Under the pieces are notes generated by a model. That model was not told where the DNA came from, did no database searches, and saw nothing but the letters and a program-made list of their open reading frames with translations. Source: Durusdinium trenchii (lineage: Eukaryota > Sar > Dinophyceae > Suessiales > Symbiodiniaceae). Taken from it: DNA of 64,000 nucleotides. The first letter of the stretch is position 1; each line of letters starts with the position of its first letter. Location: assembly GCA_963970005.1 (NCBI GenBank), contig CAXAMN010005369.1, positions 102,881 to 166,880 on the forward strand, given 5' to 3'. Positions 12,060 to 24,175 of the stretch are shown piece by piece. The position numbers were made by a program, and so were the translations under genes.

Positions 12060-13900
12060 TTTTGCGGGGTTTCTTCATGTTTCTTCTCTCCGGGCTCCCC
12101 CAACAACTCCCAAAAACAACGGTGGACGGATGTGGATGGGGAACTGGGGCGGCATGGCTCTCCAGTATGCTTCCTGGACACCCCTGAAAGCAGGTTGCCC
12201 ATCAGAACCGGTACCCAGCAACACTCGATTCGCTACATGACTTCCTTTGGGCTCTGCCAACTCATACGGATGATGATGGATCTCGCCAAACACACTTGGC
12301 AAACTCCTGGCTCGCCCCTACCCTGCAAGAGTGGATAACTTGAAGGATGTCCAAAACGACCTCCAAGGCCTTGAACATGCACGGTACAGGTAGACCTTTC
12401 ATTCATCTTCGGTATACCTTAAAGATCCTGCACCGAGGTCACCGGAAATCAACAGGAAGCTTTTGGAGAAGTGTTCTCTTCTTTTGTTCATATTTTTTCA
12501 GTCCTGGGGTTGGGACACGAAGCTGTGGATCAGTTTGGTCGGACGATCAGACATCAATTTCTGCAGTCATATGACATTTGGTGCCCTAAGTCCCTTTACC
12601 TCGTTCTTCTAGCCAAAGGGAAGTAAATTAACAAAGATAAAAATCGGACTCAAAGCATCTTGTGTCTGTCCCTGGGTCTCAGTCATGTCTGGCAACTTCA
12701 ATGCTTGTTCTACAGCTGCAGCGGGTATGCTAGAAAGATCCCAAAGCCCGCGCCGGAAACGCTGCGTGCGCGCAACTTTGCACCGCCCTCTTTTTCAACG
12801 GTTCTTAGATGAAGCACAGTCGGCCCAGCAAATCCAAGATGCATTATGGTGCATGAATCCCCATGGACTTCGTTTTGAGACGACCGCCACGGAGAACAGA
12901 AACGCCTGCCAAGTGACTCCCCCCATGCGGAAGACCAACGTCACGGGCGCACCAGACAGATCTCCTGCGGGCGCAGGAAGAAGGTGATTTCAAAGACAAG
13001 CAGTTGAAACCAGAAAGAAACACAGTCCACCTTTTTGGAGGGCCTGCCCTGACACTGTAGCACAGTGAAGTGGGGCATGATTCTGGCGACTCTGCACTCT
13101 TTCTGGAGACTATGCACTCTCACCAAGAATCCGGATCATCCTGGTTGACTGCTAATTCTGGGACTATGGGGTGCCAGCCGGTGCCAGCTCACCAGCCCAT
13201 CCGCCTGCCAGCTTCAGCTGCAGAGCTCCGAAGCGCGGCAAGCGCTCGGCCCGGCGCTTGGTCTGGCGCACGTTTGGCGCCGCGGAAGGGCTGAGGAACG
13301 GAGGGGACGTTTTGCGAAATCCTGTTTCGGGTGCTAATCCTGAGGTCAATGTCCTTCACTTCTATTTCTTTGGTAGGCTCTTGGTTTCGAGATGTTTCGA
13401 GCAATACCACTTCAAGCATCCAAAGTTTAAACCTGCGGGCACATCTCAGAATCGGTTGAAGGGAAAGTCTAAGTCTATGAACATCTACAGGAAACCATGG
13501 ATTTTAGATTGTTCAGCCCCAAAACTATGGGTTTCCTGGAGATGTTCTCCTCAGCATGCTTCAACCAATTCCAGTGTCTAAATTGTTTCTATAGAGCAAG
13601 TCCATTGGTGGGTGTCTTTAGCAGTCCAGGGATCGAAGCAGTTATTCAATGATCAAGCCCGCGTCCCCGATCTTCCACATGCAAAGATCGGGGGAGTTGC
13701 TACCTGCAAGGCGGCACCCCTATGCCGGATCAAGTGGGATCCTGTGGGATTAGTAGAAGATCCATTCCATCGGTGTATTGTGGACTATATACGTAGGTGG
13801 ATACCAAATTGAGGGTCTTCAAGGGTCTTCTATGACATAAAGACAATGACAATGACATAATGACATAACCATACAAACATTTGGGTAATTACAGCTACCA
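12060..13900. other. Unresolved stretch with weak ORFs
   Basis: It contains open frames at 12685-12987 (plus) and GC-rich 13190-13310, but the strands compete and no splice sites or families support either. No repeat structure was noticed. Confidence 0.3.
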
Positions 13901-14134
13901 GCTACCTTTCTTTCAAGAGCCTGGTGTCCACCGAGACAAGACCCCTGACGTTTGAGGAGTGCCAGTTCCCCTCTAGATAAGGTCCAGGATGACCAGAGAA
14001 CATGTCGTCGCTGGTCTTCTTGGCTTCTCCTGCACCGAGTTGTCCCCTCACCTAAGAACCTAAACCGAACCACACACAGTCCATGTTGGTCTCACCCCGT
14101 CTGCCGTGGCGGGACAAACTCCACTTCTCCACAC

Positions 14135-14258
14135 CTTCTTGGCCTTCTTCGCCTGGAACTCGTGCCACCAGCCCCTCAGCTGGCCACGTACTGCGGCGCC
14201 GCGGTAGCCCAGGTGGGGCCCGTGAACGGGAAGAGACAGCTTGTGGTCTAGGTCCGAG
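14135..14258 (-). CDS. Exon of unknown protein
   Basis: Strongly biased codons encode LDHKLSLPVHGPHLGYRGAA and then GQLRGWWHEFQAKKAKK, ending at AAGAAG|GTGTGG. The acceptor is CTCAG|C. Basic and aromatic-rich; no family recognised. Confidence 0.5.
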
Positions 14259-14876
14259 CTGAGGCAACATCGTTTTTGTGCAGTCGCGACACGGCCTGCG
14301 GGGACGCAGCGTTTGAAACAATATACAATACTATAATACTGCAATGTGCATCAACAACATGCCCCCCCACTCCAATAGCCTCGAATTTGTTGGATTTTTC
14401 ATGTTCATGATGTGTCTATCTTCCGTGGTTTGCAAATAGTAATCTGCATCGAGAGATGGTCCATTTCCACGCCTCTCTTCTGAGGACGCGATTGAAGTGG
14501 GCGTCACTCAACCGAATCTCTTCAGAACTTGATTAAATCAGCGAAAGCCTTCTTTTCGTGTCCTTTGACCCATGCTCTCTCCTCCAGTCTGCATATGGGA
14601 CATCTCACTCCGTAGACACAGGTTCAACACCTCTAATGTGGATGGAGAAGTATTTTCCATCCCTTCATCATGTTCCATGTGAAGAAGTTTTAGAATCCAT
14701 GTCTGGAGGGCCGGAGGGGGTCATGCATCAACCTTCTACATTACCGTCCTTCTCCTGGGTCCGTTCCCCTAGCTGGGTCCGTTCTCGCCCAGGCGCTCCC
14801 CTGGGGAGAAGAGCAACCGCAAGCCCTCCATGCCACAAGTGAAGGCCGGCGACACCAGAGCTGAGCCACAACTCAC

Positions 14877-14940
14877 CTGCAGCTTGGCCTCGCGGGTGCG
14901 GAAGCGCGGCTTTGCGGGAGCGACTGCAAGGGCCGGGCAC
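14877..14940 (-). CDS. Exon of unknown protein
   Basis: A short exon, CPALAVAPAKPRFRTREAKL, bounded by CCTCAG|G and a canonical CAG|GTGAGTTG donor. It probably belongs to the same gene as 14258-14135, though the phases suggest another exon lies between. Confidence 0.5.
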
Positions 14941-15455
14941 CTGAGGTGTTGTGAGATCCTGATCAGTCTGACACCCAACCGACGGTGTTGGGACGGCTAT
15001 TCACCAAGAAGGGTGTCGGTGTCAGACGTGATCAATTGTGATCAGGTGTTCTTCTGCATCGTTCTCGCAACGATGCACACTTGATATGACACGGTGGGTG
15101 CCACTCTCACACCCTGAGAATAGGTTCACTTGGAGTGTAGACCTCACCTGGTCCTCTAGATGTCTTTTTTCGAGTCTGGAGGAATACTTCACTATACAGT
15201 ATATATAGGGGTTCATAGGGGTTCTAAATGTCCAATTGCATAGACCGATCCGTTTCCTTTGTCTCTTCCCGGCAACCCTGCCAACCGCTTCCACGATGGT
15301 TGGATCGAGGCACTCAACCAAAAGGCAAAAAAATGCCAAAGGCCACATCAAATCGACTACGAAACCAAAAAAAAAACTTGAGAGGAGGGAGACACGAAAG
15401 GTAGGACAGCGGGAAGAGAGGAGAACCGTGAGAGGCAGGAACAAAAACGCAATGT

Positions 15456-15990
15456 TCGACATGGTGATTTATCCCCTCGGAGGCGACCTTCCGTAAATAT
15501 AATTTCATATGCACTCTAAATGTTCAAACATATGCTCTCGAAATGTTCACAAAGATTCTTAGGAAAACAAACTTGCCCCATGGCTCAGATCATCGGTGAG
15601 CATTAAATCGGAGCATCACAGGATTTAAACTATCCTGAAACCATAAGAGGCTCACGAAGACGGTCCCCAGGAGAGAATTGACGTGCTTCACAAAACAAAC
15701 TCTAGGTATGTATCCCCTCGGGGAACACCTTTCGTGATTAGAATTTCATATTCACTCTTTCTGAATGTTCAAGAGGGTTTCAACTATCCTGAAATCATGA
15801 GAGGCTCACGAAGACGTTCTCCAAGAAAAAATTGAATTTAGGAGGGGGGGGGTCTGTATTGAGAAATCAATTCGAAGGGGGGGAGGGGGGGGGTGAATTG
15901 AGCAATCAATTATTCGACCCGGACTCGCCGACACTTGCTTCGCAAGTCAAACTCAAGGTATCCCCTAAAGGGCTACCTTTCGTGACAAAC
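15456..15990. repeat. Degenerate direct repeat
   Basis: Three partial copies of a segment with atcccctcgg and aatttcatat (at about 15465, 15712 and 15957), plus two copies of a tract with aactatcctgaaa and gaggctcacgaagacg (15626 and 15779). The spacing is about 150-250 bp. Two G-runs lie at 15843-15895. Confidence 0.7.
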
Positions 15991-16025
15991 ATTTAGAAAA
16001 AAACAACAACTCGAAGAGCCAACCA

Positions 16026-16161
16026 CCCCGCGGTTCTCGCCCACGACCTGTGGGTTCGCGATGCTCCACACCACGCGGGTCACAGTGCTGTCACCAGGTC
16101 CCGCGATGGTAACAATGCTAAGGCCCTTGAGGTTCTCCACCTCCTGGCGCTGTGAGGTCAC
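16026..16161 (-). CDS. Exon of unknown protein
   Basis: A clear coding block: VTSQRQEVENLKGLSIVTIA and then GPGDSTVTRVVWSIANPQVV, with GC-ending codons. The acceptor is GGGACAG|GTG; the donor is near a GTGG. Likely the same gene as 16798-16660 and 17598-17417. Confidence 0.55.
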
Positions 16162-16659
16162 CTGTCCCGTGGAAAACCACCAAAGAAACTCCGACGAGTT
16201 TCCTTCACATGCAAGTGGAAAACCACCCCCTGTCAGTATAGGAAAGTAGTCTGCCAAGGGACCATGGCATCCTCTTCCATTTCTTGGCGAGTCAGAGTGT
16301 ACAAGGAAAACATCTAGAAAATGGTCTTCCTAAGTGGTTGTTGTGCATTGAACATCTTGGTCAGCCACCCAGGCAGTAAAAAACGCAGAGTCTAGCATTA
16401 ATTGCACACCCTCAAATTTAATCATGCTGTTCTGGGCTGAGCCAAGAATTCTCTCGCAATCAGAATCCGCCTTTTTTCAAGGCTTGCACGAAAAGGTCCG
16501 CCCCAGAAAGCCTCTATACCACTCCCTCTCACACTCAAGACTTCAGTCCTGCGGGATTGGAACCCAACGGCCACTTTCTTCCGCCCTCAAACCATCCTAG
16601 CTGCCCTGCCATTCCCACACATTTGGTTCCCTTTTCTCCCTCTCTTTTGGTTGCTTTAC

Positions 16660-16798
16660 CGCCAACGACCGGTCTCGGTGTGCTCCGCTCCTCCACGCTC
16701 GCCACCGGCGCCGTGTCGCGCTCCGGCCGCTCGGTCGGCAATTCCAGGCCCGGCGGAGGTTTCTGCGGCTCCGGCTCCGTCGGACGACGCCGTTCGGT
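16660..16798 (-). CDS. Proline/glutamate-rich exon
   Basis: Bounded by CCACAG|ACC and GGCG|GTAAAG. Encodes a low-complexity Pro/Glu/Arg linker (TERRRPTEPEPQKPPPGLEL…). Function unknown. Same strand and near the neighbouring exons. Confidence 0.5.
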
Positions 16799-17416
16799 CT
16801 GTGGCCCCGGTAGAGCGAGAAGAGAGTGGCACATGGACATGAACATCTTCTCAGATGTGGACATGGATAGGTTTATATCCTCCTTGGTACTGACAGGTAG
16901 GTCCCCAGGATTTTACGGATTAAAATCCTACCGAACCAAGGTGACTTTCTAGTTTTTCAGTGGTGCCCTAGGGACTTTTCCCGCGAGGTGCTTGTTATAA
17001 AATCCTTTGGACCAACGTGTGTCAAGGGGTTGGGAACCAAGGAAAAAACAAGGAGTCCGGGCTGATCAAATGCTTAATTAAATCCTGGGTATCTACCTTA
17101 GCTGGTCCCTCCAGTGCCCTCCCAAACGCACTCAAGCATATTCGTTACATAAAACAAACCCCCCTACGTGACTGTTTAAAATTGTGCGCCGGGCTTCGGT
17201 AGAAAGGAACGAAAAAATCAAAATGACCGAAGACTCAAAATTTTCCCGAAATTCTTCCGGAAATTTGAGGTGTTGCAACGAAATTTCTTGGAAATTTGGA
17301 GGTTTCGTGCCTTCCGAAAAAATTAAAATTTGGAAAATTTTCGAGCGATGTACCCCTAGGCGATTCGGTGACGTTGTGGTCCGAATCCCCCCTGGACATC
17401 CTTTTTCGACGGATAC

Positions 17417-17598
17417 AAGCTTCCAGGCTGCAAAAAGCGTGGGCGTGTGCGCATTGGAGCGTAGGTGCTGGTCCCGCTGCAGGGTGTCGTTGCGCTTGAA
17501 AGTTTGGTTGCACTGCGCCTCTTCTCTGTGCGTTTCGGAGCTGGGGTACAGCAAAAGGTTGACAAAACTGTCCACGAAAAGCGTCCCCTCCAGCATCT
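17417..17598 (-). CDS. Exon of unknown protein
   Basis: A 60-codon block with biased codons (LEGTLFVDSFVNLLLYPSS, then NAHTPTLFAAWK), between a TTTTAG acceptor and a CTT|GTATCC donor. The plus-strand frame over the same bases is its shadow. No family recognised. Confidence 0.5.
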
Positions 17599-17940
17599 CT
17601 AAAATCCTAGCCCAACCCCAGTATCTCTACCTTGTGAAATCCTACAACTTTAGTAAACCCTGTAGTCTAACATGTTTTTGGAATCCTGGCACCTAACCTT
17701 GAGCAAAAGGATTTCAAAAGCCTCATGTATCATTTCTGCTGAAATTTGCTGGGGCCCGACCTGATTTCCTTTTTCCCCACCTGCCAGGTGAGGGTTGTTA
17801 GATTTTATCACAGCTGTTCTGCCTCCGCCTCCGCCTCCGCCTCCACCTCTGCCTCCGCCGCCTCCTCGTCCTCCTCCTTCCTCCTTCCTCCTTGCTTCCT
17901 TCCTCGCCAATCTGCTTCGCCGATCTTGTCTGGCCAGCTC

Positions 17941-18135
17941 CGGATCGCAGTGTGCACCCCTGGACCTCAACCGCAAGGATCCCCTCGCAGTGTGCACCCC
18001 TGGACCTCAACCGCAAGGATCCGATCGCAGTGTGCATCCCTCGACCTCAACCGTCAGGATCCGATCGCAGTGTGCACCGCTGGACCTCAACCGCAAGGAT
18101 CCGATCGCAGTGTGCACCGCTGGACCTCAACCAGA
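17941..18135. repeat. 40-bp minisatellite
   Basis: Five tandem copies with cgcagtgtgcacc and ctggacctcaaccgcaagga. The period is exactly 40 bp (tgtgca at 17951, 17991, 18031, 18071, 18111). Since 40 is not a multiple of three, no frame is preserved, so it is not coding. Confidence 0.95.
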
Positions 18136-18147
18136 TAGTTTGCCAGA

Positions 18148-18612
18148 TAAAATCCACAAACACACAATCACAAACACACGACCACAAACGCGCAACCACA
18201 AACACACAACCACAAACACAATCACAAGCCCACAATCACAAACACACAACTACAAACACAACTACAAAAACACAATCACAAACACATAACCACAAACACA
18301 AAACCACAAACACACAACCACAACCACACAACCACAAACACACAATCACAAACACAATCACAAACACAATCACAAATACAATCACAAACACGCAACTACA
18401 AACACAATCACAAACACACAACTACAAACACAACTACAAAGACACAATCACAAACACACAACCACAAACATACACGCAACACACACACACACACACAAAC
18501 ACACAACCACAAACACACAAACACACAACCACAAACACACAACCACAAACACACAACCACAAACACAACCACAAACACATCCACAAACACAACCACAAAC
18601 ACAACACAGCAC
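18148..18612. repeat. A/C-only array (CACAAA-type)
   Basis: About 460 bp built from acaaacac and accacaaac words. The plus strand is almost purely A and C with very few T or G. Long open frames on both strands are artefacts of composition. Confidence 0.95.
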
Positions 18613-18649
18613 ACAACCCGAGGACCCACAAGCAACATCGAGAACTACA

Positions 18650-19480
18650 ATACTGACGACTATGGCAACATGCTCCTCACTATGGCATCAAGACAAATGA
18701 TTGAAATGTTATGGTGGGGATCACTCGACGGTAAAGTAGTTTGATTTTGATGTTTTTTTAAATGAACTTTTTTGTTTCTGAAATCTGGTGGTCTACCCCT
18801 AGGATTTCAGCATGGCGCAACCAAGGGAGATGTTTATGGTCTAGAGTTTTGTATACTTGATGATCCTGTTTTGGGGGGAGGGGTGTATCCGATGCACACT
18901 GCTGTTGATGGACTCTCTCTCCTGCAGTTCCTTACCTGGCATCACCTGGTCTACGGGTCATGTAGCAGTCGGCACCACGGCTGTGAGGTGATGGTGCCGG
19001 TCAGGAGCTTCTCTTGCTGGAGAACGAAGGCAGCAAAGAAAGGTGCACACATTGCACGGCGAAGCAGGACTCTGTCCATCAACCGTATTTGCATAGAAAA
19101 ACATATATATATATGTATAGAATTATCTCCCAATATATAGTAAGCTCAATCACCTTTTTAGAATATTCTACCGAACAATGTTGCAACATTGCGTGAGACA
19201 TGGTCACATTGTTTGGTCGAGCCGTCAGTATGTTTTACAACTTGAGGCCATGGGGAGGAGGTCGAAAGCTAGCCGAATCGCACCGGATGTAGTGTTTACA
19301 TGTTTTGGGAGAAAGGTTGCTATGTACATACTTTCGCCGACGCGGAAGGGTACATTGGAACAACCCGGGTGCACTCGTTGGCAGGCACGAAGATGCGTGA
19401 TCGGCAAATCTGGGGGGTAAGTTTACCCCTTGCTTATGTATGCCTTGAGCCGGAAAGAGGGGTAAGCATTTCTGGCATNN
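18650..19480. other. Mostly non-coding stretch
   Basis: Only one weak minus-strand frame (19090-18955, MDRVLLRRAMCAPFFAAFVL) has some codon bias. Otherwise nothing supported. Confidence 0.35.
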
Positions 19481-19515
19481 NNNNNNNNGTAAGCATTTCT
19501 GGCATCACAAGGACT
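19471..19515. other. Assembly gap flanked by a duplicate
   Basis: Ten Ns at 19488-19497. The 17-bp gtaagcatttctggcat occurs on both sides of the gap, so the gap probably hides a repeat or joins overlapping contig ends. Confidence 0.9.
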
Positions 19516-19712
19516 GTGCATACACTAGGGCGTCCATAGTGTAGGATAAGCACTGGTAAAAGGTATAAGGAATAGAGCGTCTTGAGGAAATAGCCGGTGT
19601 ATGGTTATAGCAAACCTGGGGCCCGGGGGTAAATTTACCACCCGCTTATGCATGCATTGGGTTACAAAATGGGTAAACAACTTGTAACAGTGAAGTGCAA
19701 GTTCTATGCAGC

Positions 19713-20095
19713 AAGCAGCAGCAGCAGCAGCAGCCGCCTGCAGCCAGCAGCCAGCAGCAACCACCAACCAGCAGCCAGCCAGCAGCACCACGCAGCAGCA
19801 GCGCAGCACCAAGCCGCAGCAGCAGCAGCACCACCACCACCAGCAGCAAGCAGCAAGCAGCAAGTAGCAGCAGCAAGCAGAAAGCAGCAGCAGCATCAGC
19901 AGCAGCGGCGTCGTCAGCAACAGCAGCAGCAGCACCAAGCCGCAACAAGTAGCAACAGCGGCAGCAAACAAGCAGCACCAAGCAGCAGCGCCAAGCAGCA
20001 CCAGCAGCAGCTACAAAAGCGGCAACCAGCGGCAGCAGCAATCAGCAGCAGCAAACAGCAGCAGCAAGCAGCAGAGCGGCAGCAGCAGCACCGTT
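19713..20095. repeat. CAG/AGC trinucleotide-rich array
   Basis: About 380 bp of imperfect cag/agc repeats with interspersed cca and caa words. All three forward frames are low-complexity Gln, Ser or Ala runs. No unique flanking domain, so not called a gene. Confidence 0.9.
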
Positions 20096-20599
20096 TACAC
20101 CCAACCAACCACGTTCACACGTTCAACCAACCCCCCCTACACGGCGCAGCTGGGAGTCGAACTGTGGGGGGGGGGGGTTAGTGTGATATATCAAGCACTT
20201 TAAGGCACGCAGCTCATCCCACTACCAATTGCTAAAGCAAAGAAGAACTCAGCTAGGATGCTAGCTTTCGTGATGTTTTACAGTAAGCCAGCCTTTCCTC
20301 CTTGACCTCCCTTCCTTCCGGTGGGGATGGTCGCAGCAGGACAGCAAGCGAAAGAAATGCCAACGACGGAGGAGACCTGTGTTTATTCAGTTGGAAAAGC
20401 TGAGCAGGTGCTTTCATGTGCGAAGAACGGCAGTGCTGTTAAGGCTGTCGAGATCATTCAAGCTTTAAAGCATTTTGATGCTTTTTGTAGCGCCTTAGGA
20501 TCCTTGGATCTACAGCATGGCCTCACGATCCAGCACACCTAGCCCTAGCTAGCGCAACAGGCGATGGAAACCAAAACGCTGAATGAACCTGATCGATCT

Positions 20600-20790
20600 G
20601 CAAAGTCTTAAGCCTCCAAAAAGGCATTCTCATGACCATGCCGGCCCCTGCCATCCGCCGTTCTCCCGATGTCCCCCCTCCGGCCGTGGGCGCATGCGCG
20701 AGCGGCGACGGCAAGGAGGCCGGCGACGGAAGCGGCGACATGTAGGAGAAGGCTGGCAAGCCTTGCAGTGAAACGGTGCACCCCCTCGTT
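20600..20790 (-). CDS. Possible GC-rich exon
   Basis: A GC-rich island with competing open frames on both strands. The minus frame PAFSYMSPLPSPASLPSPLA looks most natural. No splice borders fixed. Confidence 0.2.
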
Positions 20791-21235
20791 TGGCAACCCT
20801 GGCCTGTGAAAATGCATCAAGAGGTCTCTTATTGTTTCCTGGTGGGTCCTGCAAATAAGATCAAAATGGTGAGCTGCTGATTATGTTTTTGCCCAAAAAC
20901 CGTCCAAAACTGCCACCTCTCCAGCAAGCTCCTCAAACGCCCTAGACCTAGAAGACCCCAAAAAGAATACACAAGAAAAAAAGTAAACTATCTTGGGACT
21001 GCCGTCAGCTCAGGACCTCTACAACCCCACCAGCCATACTGTTGATAAGCATCGTGCATCAATCAGAAAGTCATGAACATCTGCCCTTTCCGTCCGTTTT
21101 AAGCCTTATAGCATCAGGCCGGGTTATTCCACCGGCACCTTCGAAACCCAACCAAATCGCTTTAAAAAACCACTCCCTCCCCCCCAGGAACGTGCCGTGA
21201 GTGACCACCGCGTGCGCAGAAAAAAAAAATCGGAA

Positions 21236-21356
21236 CTACGGCGCCACCGAGGCACTGCTGGTGGACTGGGGGGACAGGGTCTCAGGCGTCGCGATCTTCA
21301 TCGGTTCCATGGGCCTGTGGCCGAGCGAGGTCGGTCGCGTGTCTGTTGTCCCGTGA
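21236..21356. CDS. Exon, strand uncertain
   Basis: Both strands are open with about 85% G/C third positions. Plus reads NYGATEALLVDWGDRVSGVA and ends exactly at a GTGAGTCC donor. Minus reads RPTSLGHRPMEPMKIATPET with a CAACAG acceptor, and fits the direction of the array. Coding is likely; direction is not settled. Confidence 0.4.
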
Positions 21357-22319
21357 GTCCCGGGAGTGGAAAAAAGAACGCCGAGGCACGAAGTGTAGAA
21401 GCTATAATAGCTTCTCAATTGCTTTGTAATGCAGTCTGAAATTGCTGGTGATATCGTCACACGTATCAAGTAATGTCAGATCTCAATTTGCCCGTGCTAT
21501 GGCTGGAGGTGTCGCAGTCTGCGCTGCACAAAGCAAAAACCGTACATGATCGAGATCTACATAATTGAATATAATATATATATATATACCTTATATATAT
21601 TTAGATTTAGTTATACCAGCTGCTTCCAATGGGTCACCAATGGACAACCCTACGCCCTACGCTACATATTGGAAGCGCTAGGCATAATCGAAGCTTGCAT
21701 TTCCTGCACCTTGACGATCAAAGCCTGGATTTCGAACCCAGTCCAGGTCACAAGGAAGGAGGAAGCCAGCACCGGCGACTACATTCATGTAAAGAAGTCC
21801 CCCGCTTACACACGGCAAAACCATCTTCCATCATCTTCCGACTGCCATGTTCTGAAGCCGAAGGTGTTTCACGAATATGCGGCTTCAAAGGCAAGTAAAT
21901 TCACTTCTGACAGGCTTGGCCACAAAATCAAATTATCTATATATATATATAGAACCTACAGTATCCTACAGTATGTTCATGTGTCTTTTTTTGCCCTGGG
22001 GTGGTCATTCACCTTTAGCTACTGGGGATCACCGCTGTCGACTTCAGACATGCCCCAAGTACCTTGTGTTTCTCAGGTCGCCGCGCCCCAAAAACTCATG
22101 CACGGACATGTCTCTCCTGACAAGACGAAGCACTATGCTTTTTATACACACACTTATATACAGTATAAAATATAGGATTTTAATAAGAGGTGCTGTTCAT
22201 GAATGTCCATCTCAGTCCTGTTCTCGGGTCGTCTGGGTCTCATCGTTTTTCCGTGCCTCACCAGCTGCCGGGGGGCACATGGCTCTTGAGCGTCCTCGGG
22301 CCTTAGTGGAGTCTTCGAC

Positions 22320-22904
22320 CTAAAGGTACAGTTCCAGTAAAGGCTCCAGTGTTTCCATCACCAGATCGCGCCTTAACAGCACGGACTCTTTCACGGCCTC
22401 GTAACGACCCAACGAGAGGCCCTGTGGGAGACAAGACACCCGGCACCTGAGATGCTGGGATAGAGCTCAGGTGCCGTCAGACTCCGACGAACACGTCGGA
22501 AGTGGATGACATGGCCCGCTGGAAGACGAGATCCGATAAACGACTTAGAAACTGACTGCCACATACTGCCACTACTGGTGGACCATGAAGTAGGAGAGTC
22601 AATGTGGAGACTAAATGTGGAGATATGTGAAGTTAGCGATCAAGCTTGGCGAACTGTCGCCGGAGAATCCTCAAAAAAACTGGTCAAGTGGCTTCAGCTC
22701 AGTTGAACAGTATCAGTCAGTAGGATTCAGTAGGTTGAAAAGAAACATGTCTTAAAACCACCGCCAAGAAGACCAGCACTCTAAGGAGGCGAGCTGCCGC
22801 ACCTGGCCCCCGAAAGACACCGTCGCGACCACCGCGGCACCGAGGGCCCAGAGCGGAGAAAAAAAACACCATCCACCGGCAAAGGCCGCAGAAAGGAGCC
22901 CCCC
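22320..22904 (-). CDS. C-terminal part of a membrane protein
   Basis: Two exons that fit in phase. 22904-22803 is exactly 34 codons (CAG|GGG to CAG|GTGCGG), encoding a hydrophobic segment (FFSPLWALGAAVVATVSF) likely to span a membrane. 22421-22320 is exactly 34 codons including the TAG stop, after TCTCCCACAG, ending LLRRDLVMETLEPLLELYL. An upstream exon may be 23330-23150. Family not recognised. Two perfect hairpins lie in the intron just before the last acceptor. Confidence 0.55.
22441..22500. repeat. Two adjacent perfect hairpins
   Basis: 22441-22476 is an 11-bp stem (cggcacctgag / ctcaggtgccg) with a 14-nt loop. 22483-22500 is a 7-bp stem (tccgacg / cgtcgga) with an AACA loop. They lie 20 nt upstream (in transcript direction) of the acceptor of the terminal exon at 22421. 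Confidence 0.9.
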
Positions 22905-23149
22905 CTGGGCAACCCGAAACCCAAAACACGGATTCATTCCTAACGTGTTGGTCTCAAAAATCGGTCCGGCCAGACGCTCGTAGCTAGAAGTAGCTACGAG
23001 TAGCTACATACCCTTGTGACGTTCGTAGCGATGCCCCTTAATTAGTTACAAAAGTAGCTACATGCGCTACAGTCCCCTCTCTGTGTTAATAACATATGTT
23101 TGAACTGATCTGTACCGATTGCATGGGCATTTGGGTGAAAATCCTTCGA

Positions 23150-23330
23150 TTTCGCTGTCCGGGTGGCCGCTGCGTCAGGTGGCACGGTTCCAAGTCGCCC
23201 TGCTTGGCGATCTCCTCCGGCTCCAGTTCCGGCTGGAGGAAAGGACAAGCTGCCTTTTTGGGGGTCTGTCCCTGGGACATCTCTAGAGCTGTCGGGAAGA
23301 ACAAGAACCTCACGGCCTTGAAACGGGGCT
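23150..23330 (-). CDS. Exon of unknown protein
   Basis: A biased open frame with FKAVRFLFFPTALEMSQGQT and then PELEPEEIAKQGDLEPCHLT. The upstream frame carrying GRYEFVVSGTGRTEELVG (23440-23345) is also coding-like but in another phase. The junction has a tandem ggccgta duplication, so a frameshift or a small intron is possible. Confidence 0.4.
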
Positions 23331-24175
23331 CTACGGCCTACGGCCAACAAGCTCTTCGGTCCGTCCGGTGCCGGACACCACGAACTCGTAGCGTCCGCGT
23401 CCCGGCTCCGCACGGTCGGAGCGGGAATGGGGTGCTCCCCCGGTCGTCGACCGAAGAGAAGGCCGGAGGGTGGACGACTGAAGACTGTGGAGACGCTAAG
23501 ACTGTGGAGAACAACCGCTATTGAACAGATCTTGAAACATGTATAGCTTTTGGAGTCATCGAGGCCAATGAGGCCAATGGTCAGGACGAGGGGCGATTCC
23601 ACTTCATACACTGGAATTTGGCAAACAGGTCTGCTGATCTACAATCTGCAGCACAAGTTTGGTTCGGTAATATGAATTCGCCACTGCAGCCGACCAATCT
23701 TGTTCCTGTTAGTTGGCAAGGAGCCCCTTTTCCTCCAAGAGACAGGTGTTGCAGGTGACTGTGTGGTGGTTGCAACAGTGGCTGCAGGAGACTAAGCATT
23801 TGAAGCATTCTTGTCAGTTACAACAGGCATCTTCTCCATCCCTACTGATCATGACAGAGGACAGGGACCGAACAACCGAACACCAGGGAGAAAGCCCGGC
23901 TGACCGGAATGGGCCGCTAGGGCATCCGATTCAACTGGAGTTTCCAGCCATTCCCGAGTGGAATGGACCAATCAAGTCCGACATACATGCCTAATACATG
24001 CTGCTCTAAGCCCCCGGAGGCAATTCCACCTATATATACCATCTATATAAATGTAATTTGACAGTATACACCCAATCACTGAAATATACAGCAGTAGATA
24101 AGTTAACATAAGTGAAGTAATGTTAAGCATTGTAATTCTTAAGTGTCATATAATTAGGTGAGGATGAATACTCAC

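Noticed and set aside
18148..18612. Telomeric repeat
   Set aside because: The words are CACAAA-type, not TTTAGGG-type, and lie internally.
17892..18656. 254-codon Thr/Asn/His-rich ORF
   Set aside because: Produced by the 40-bp minisatellite and the A/C-only array; no non-repeat sequence supports it.
21546..22175. 209-codon plus-strand ORF
   Set aside because: Low codon bias, TA-rich ends, no splice or domain evidence.
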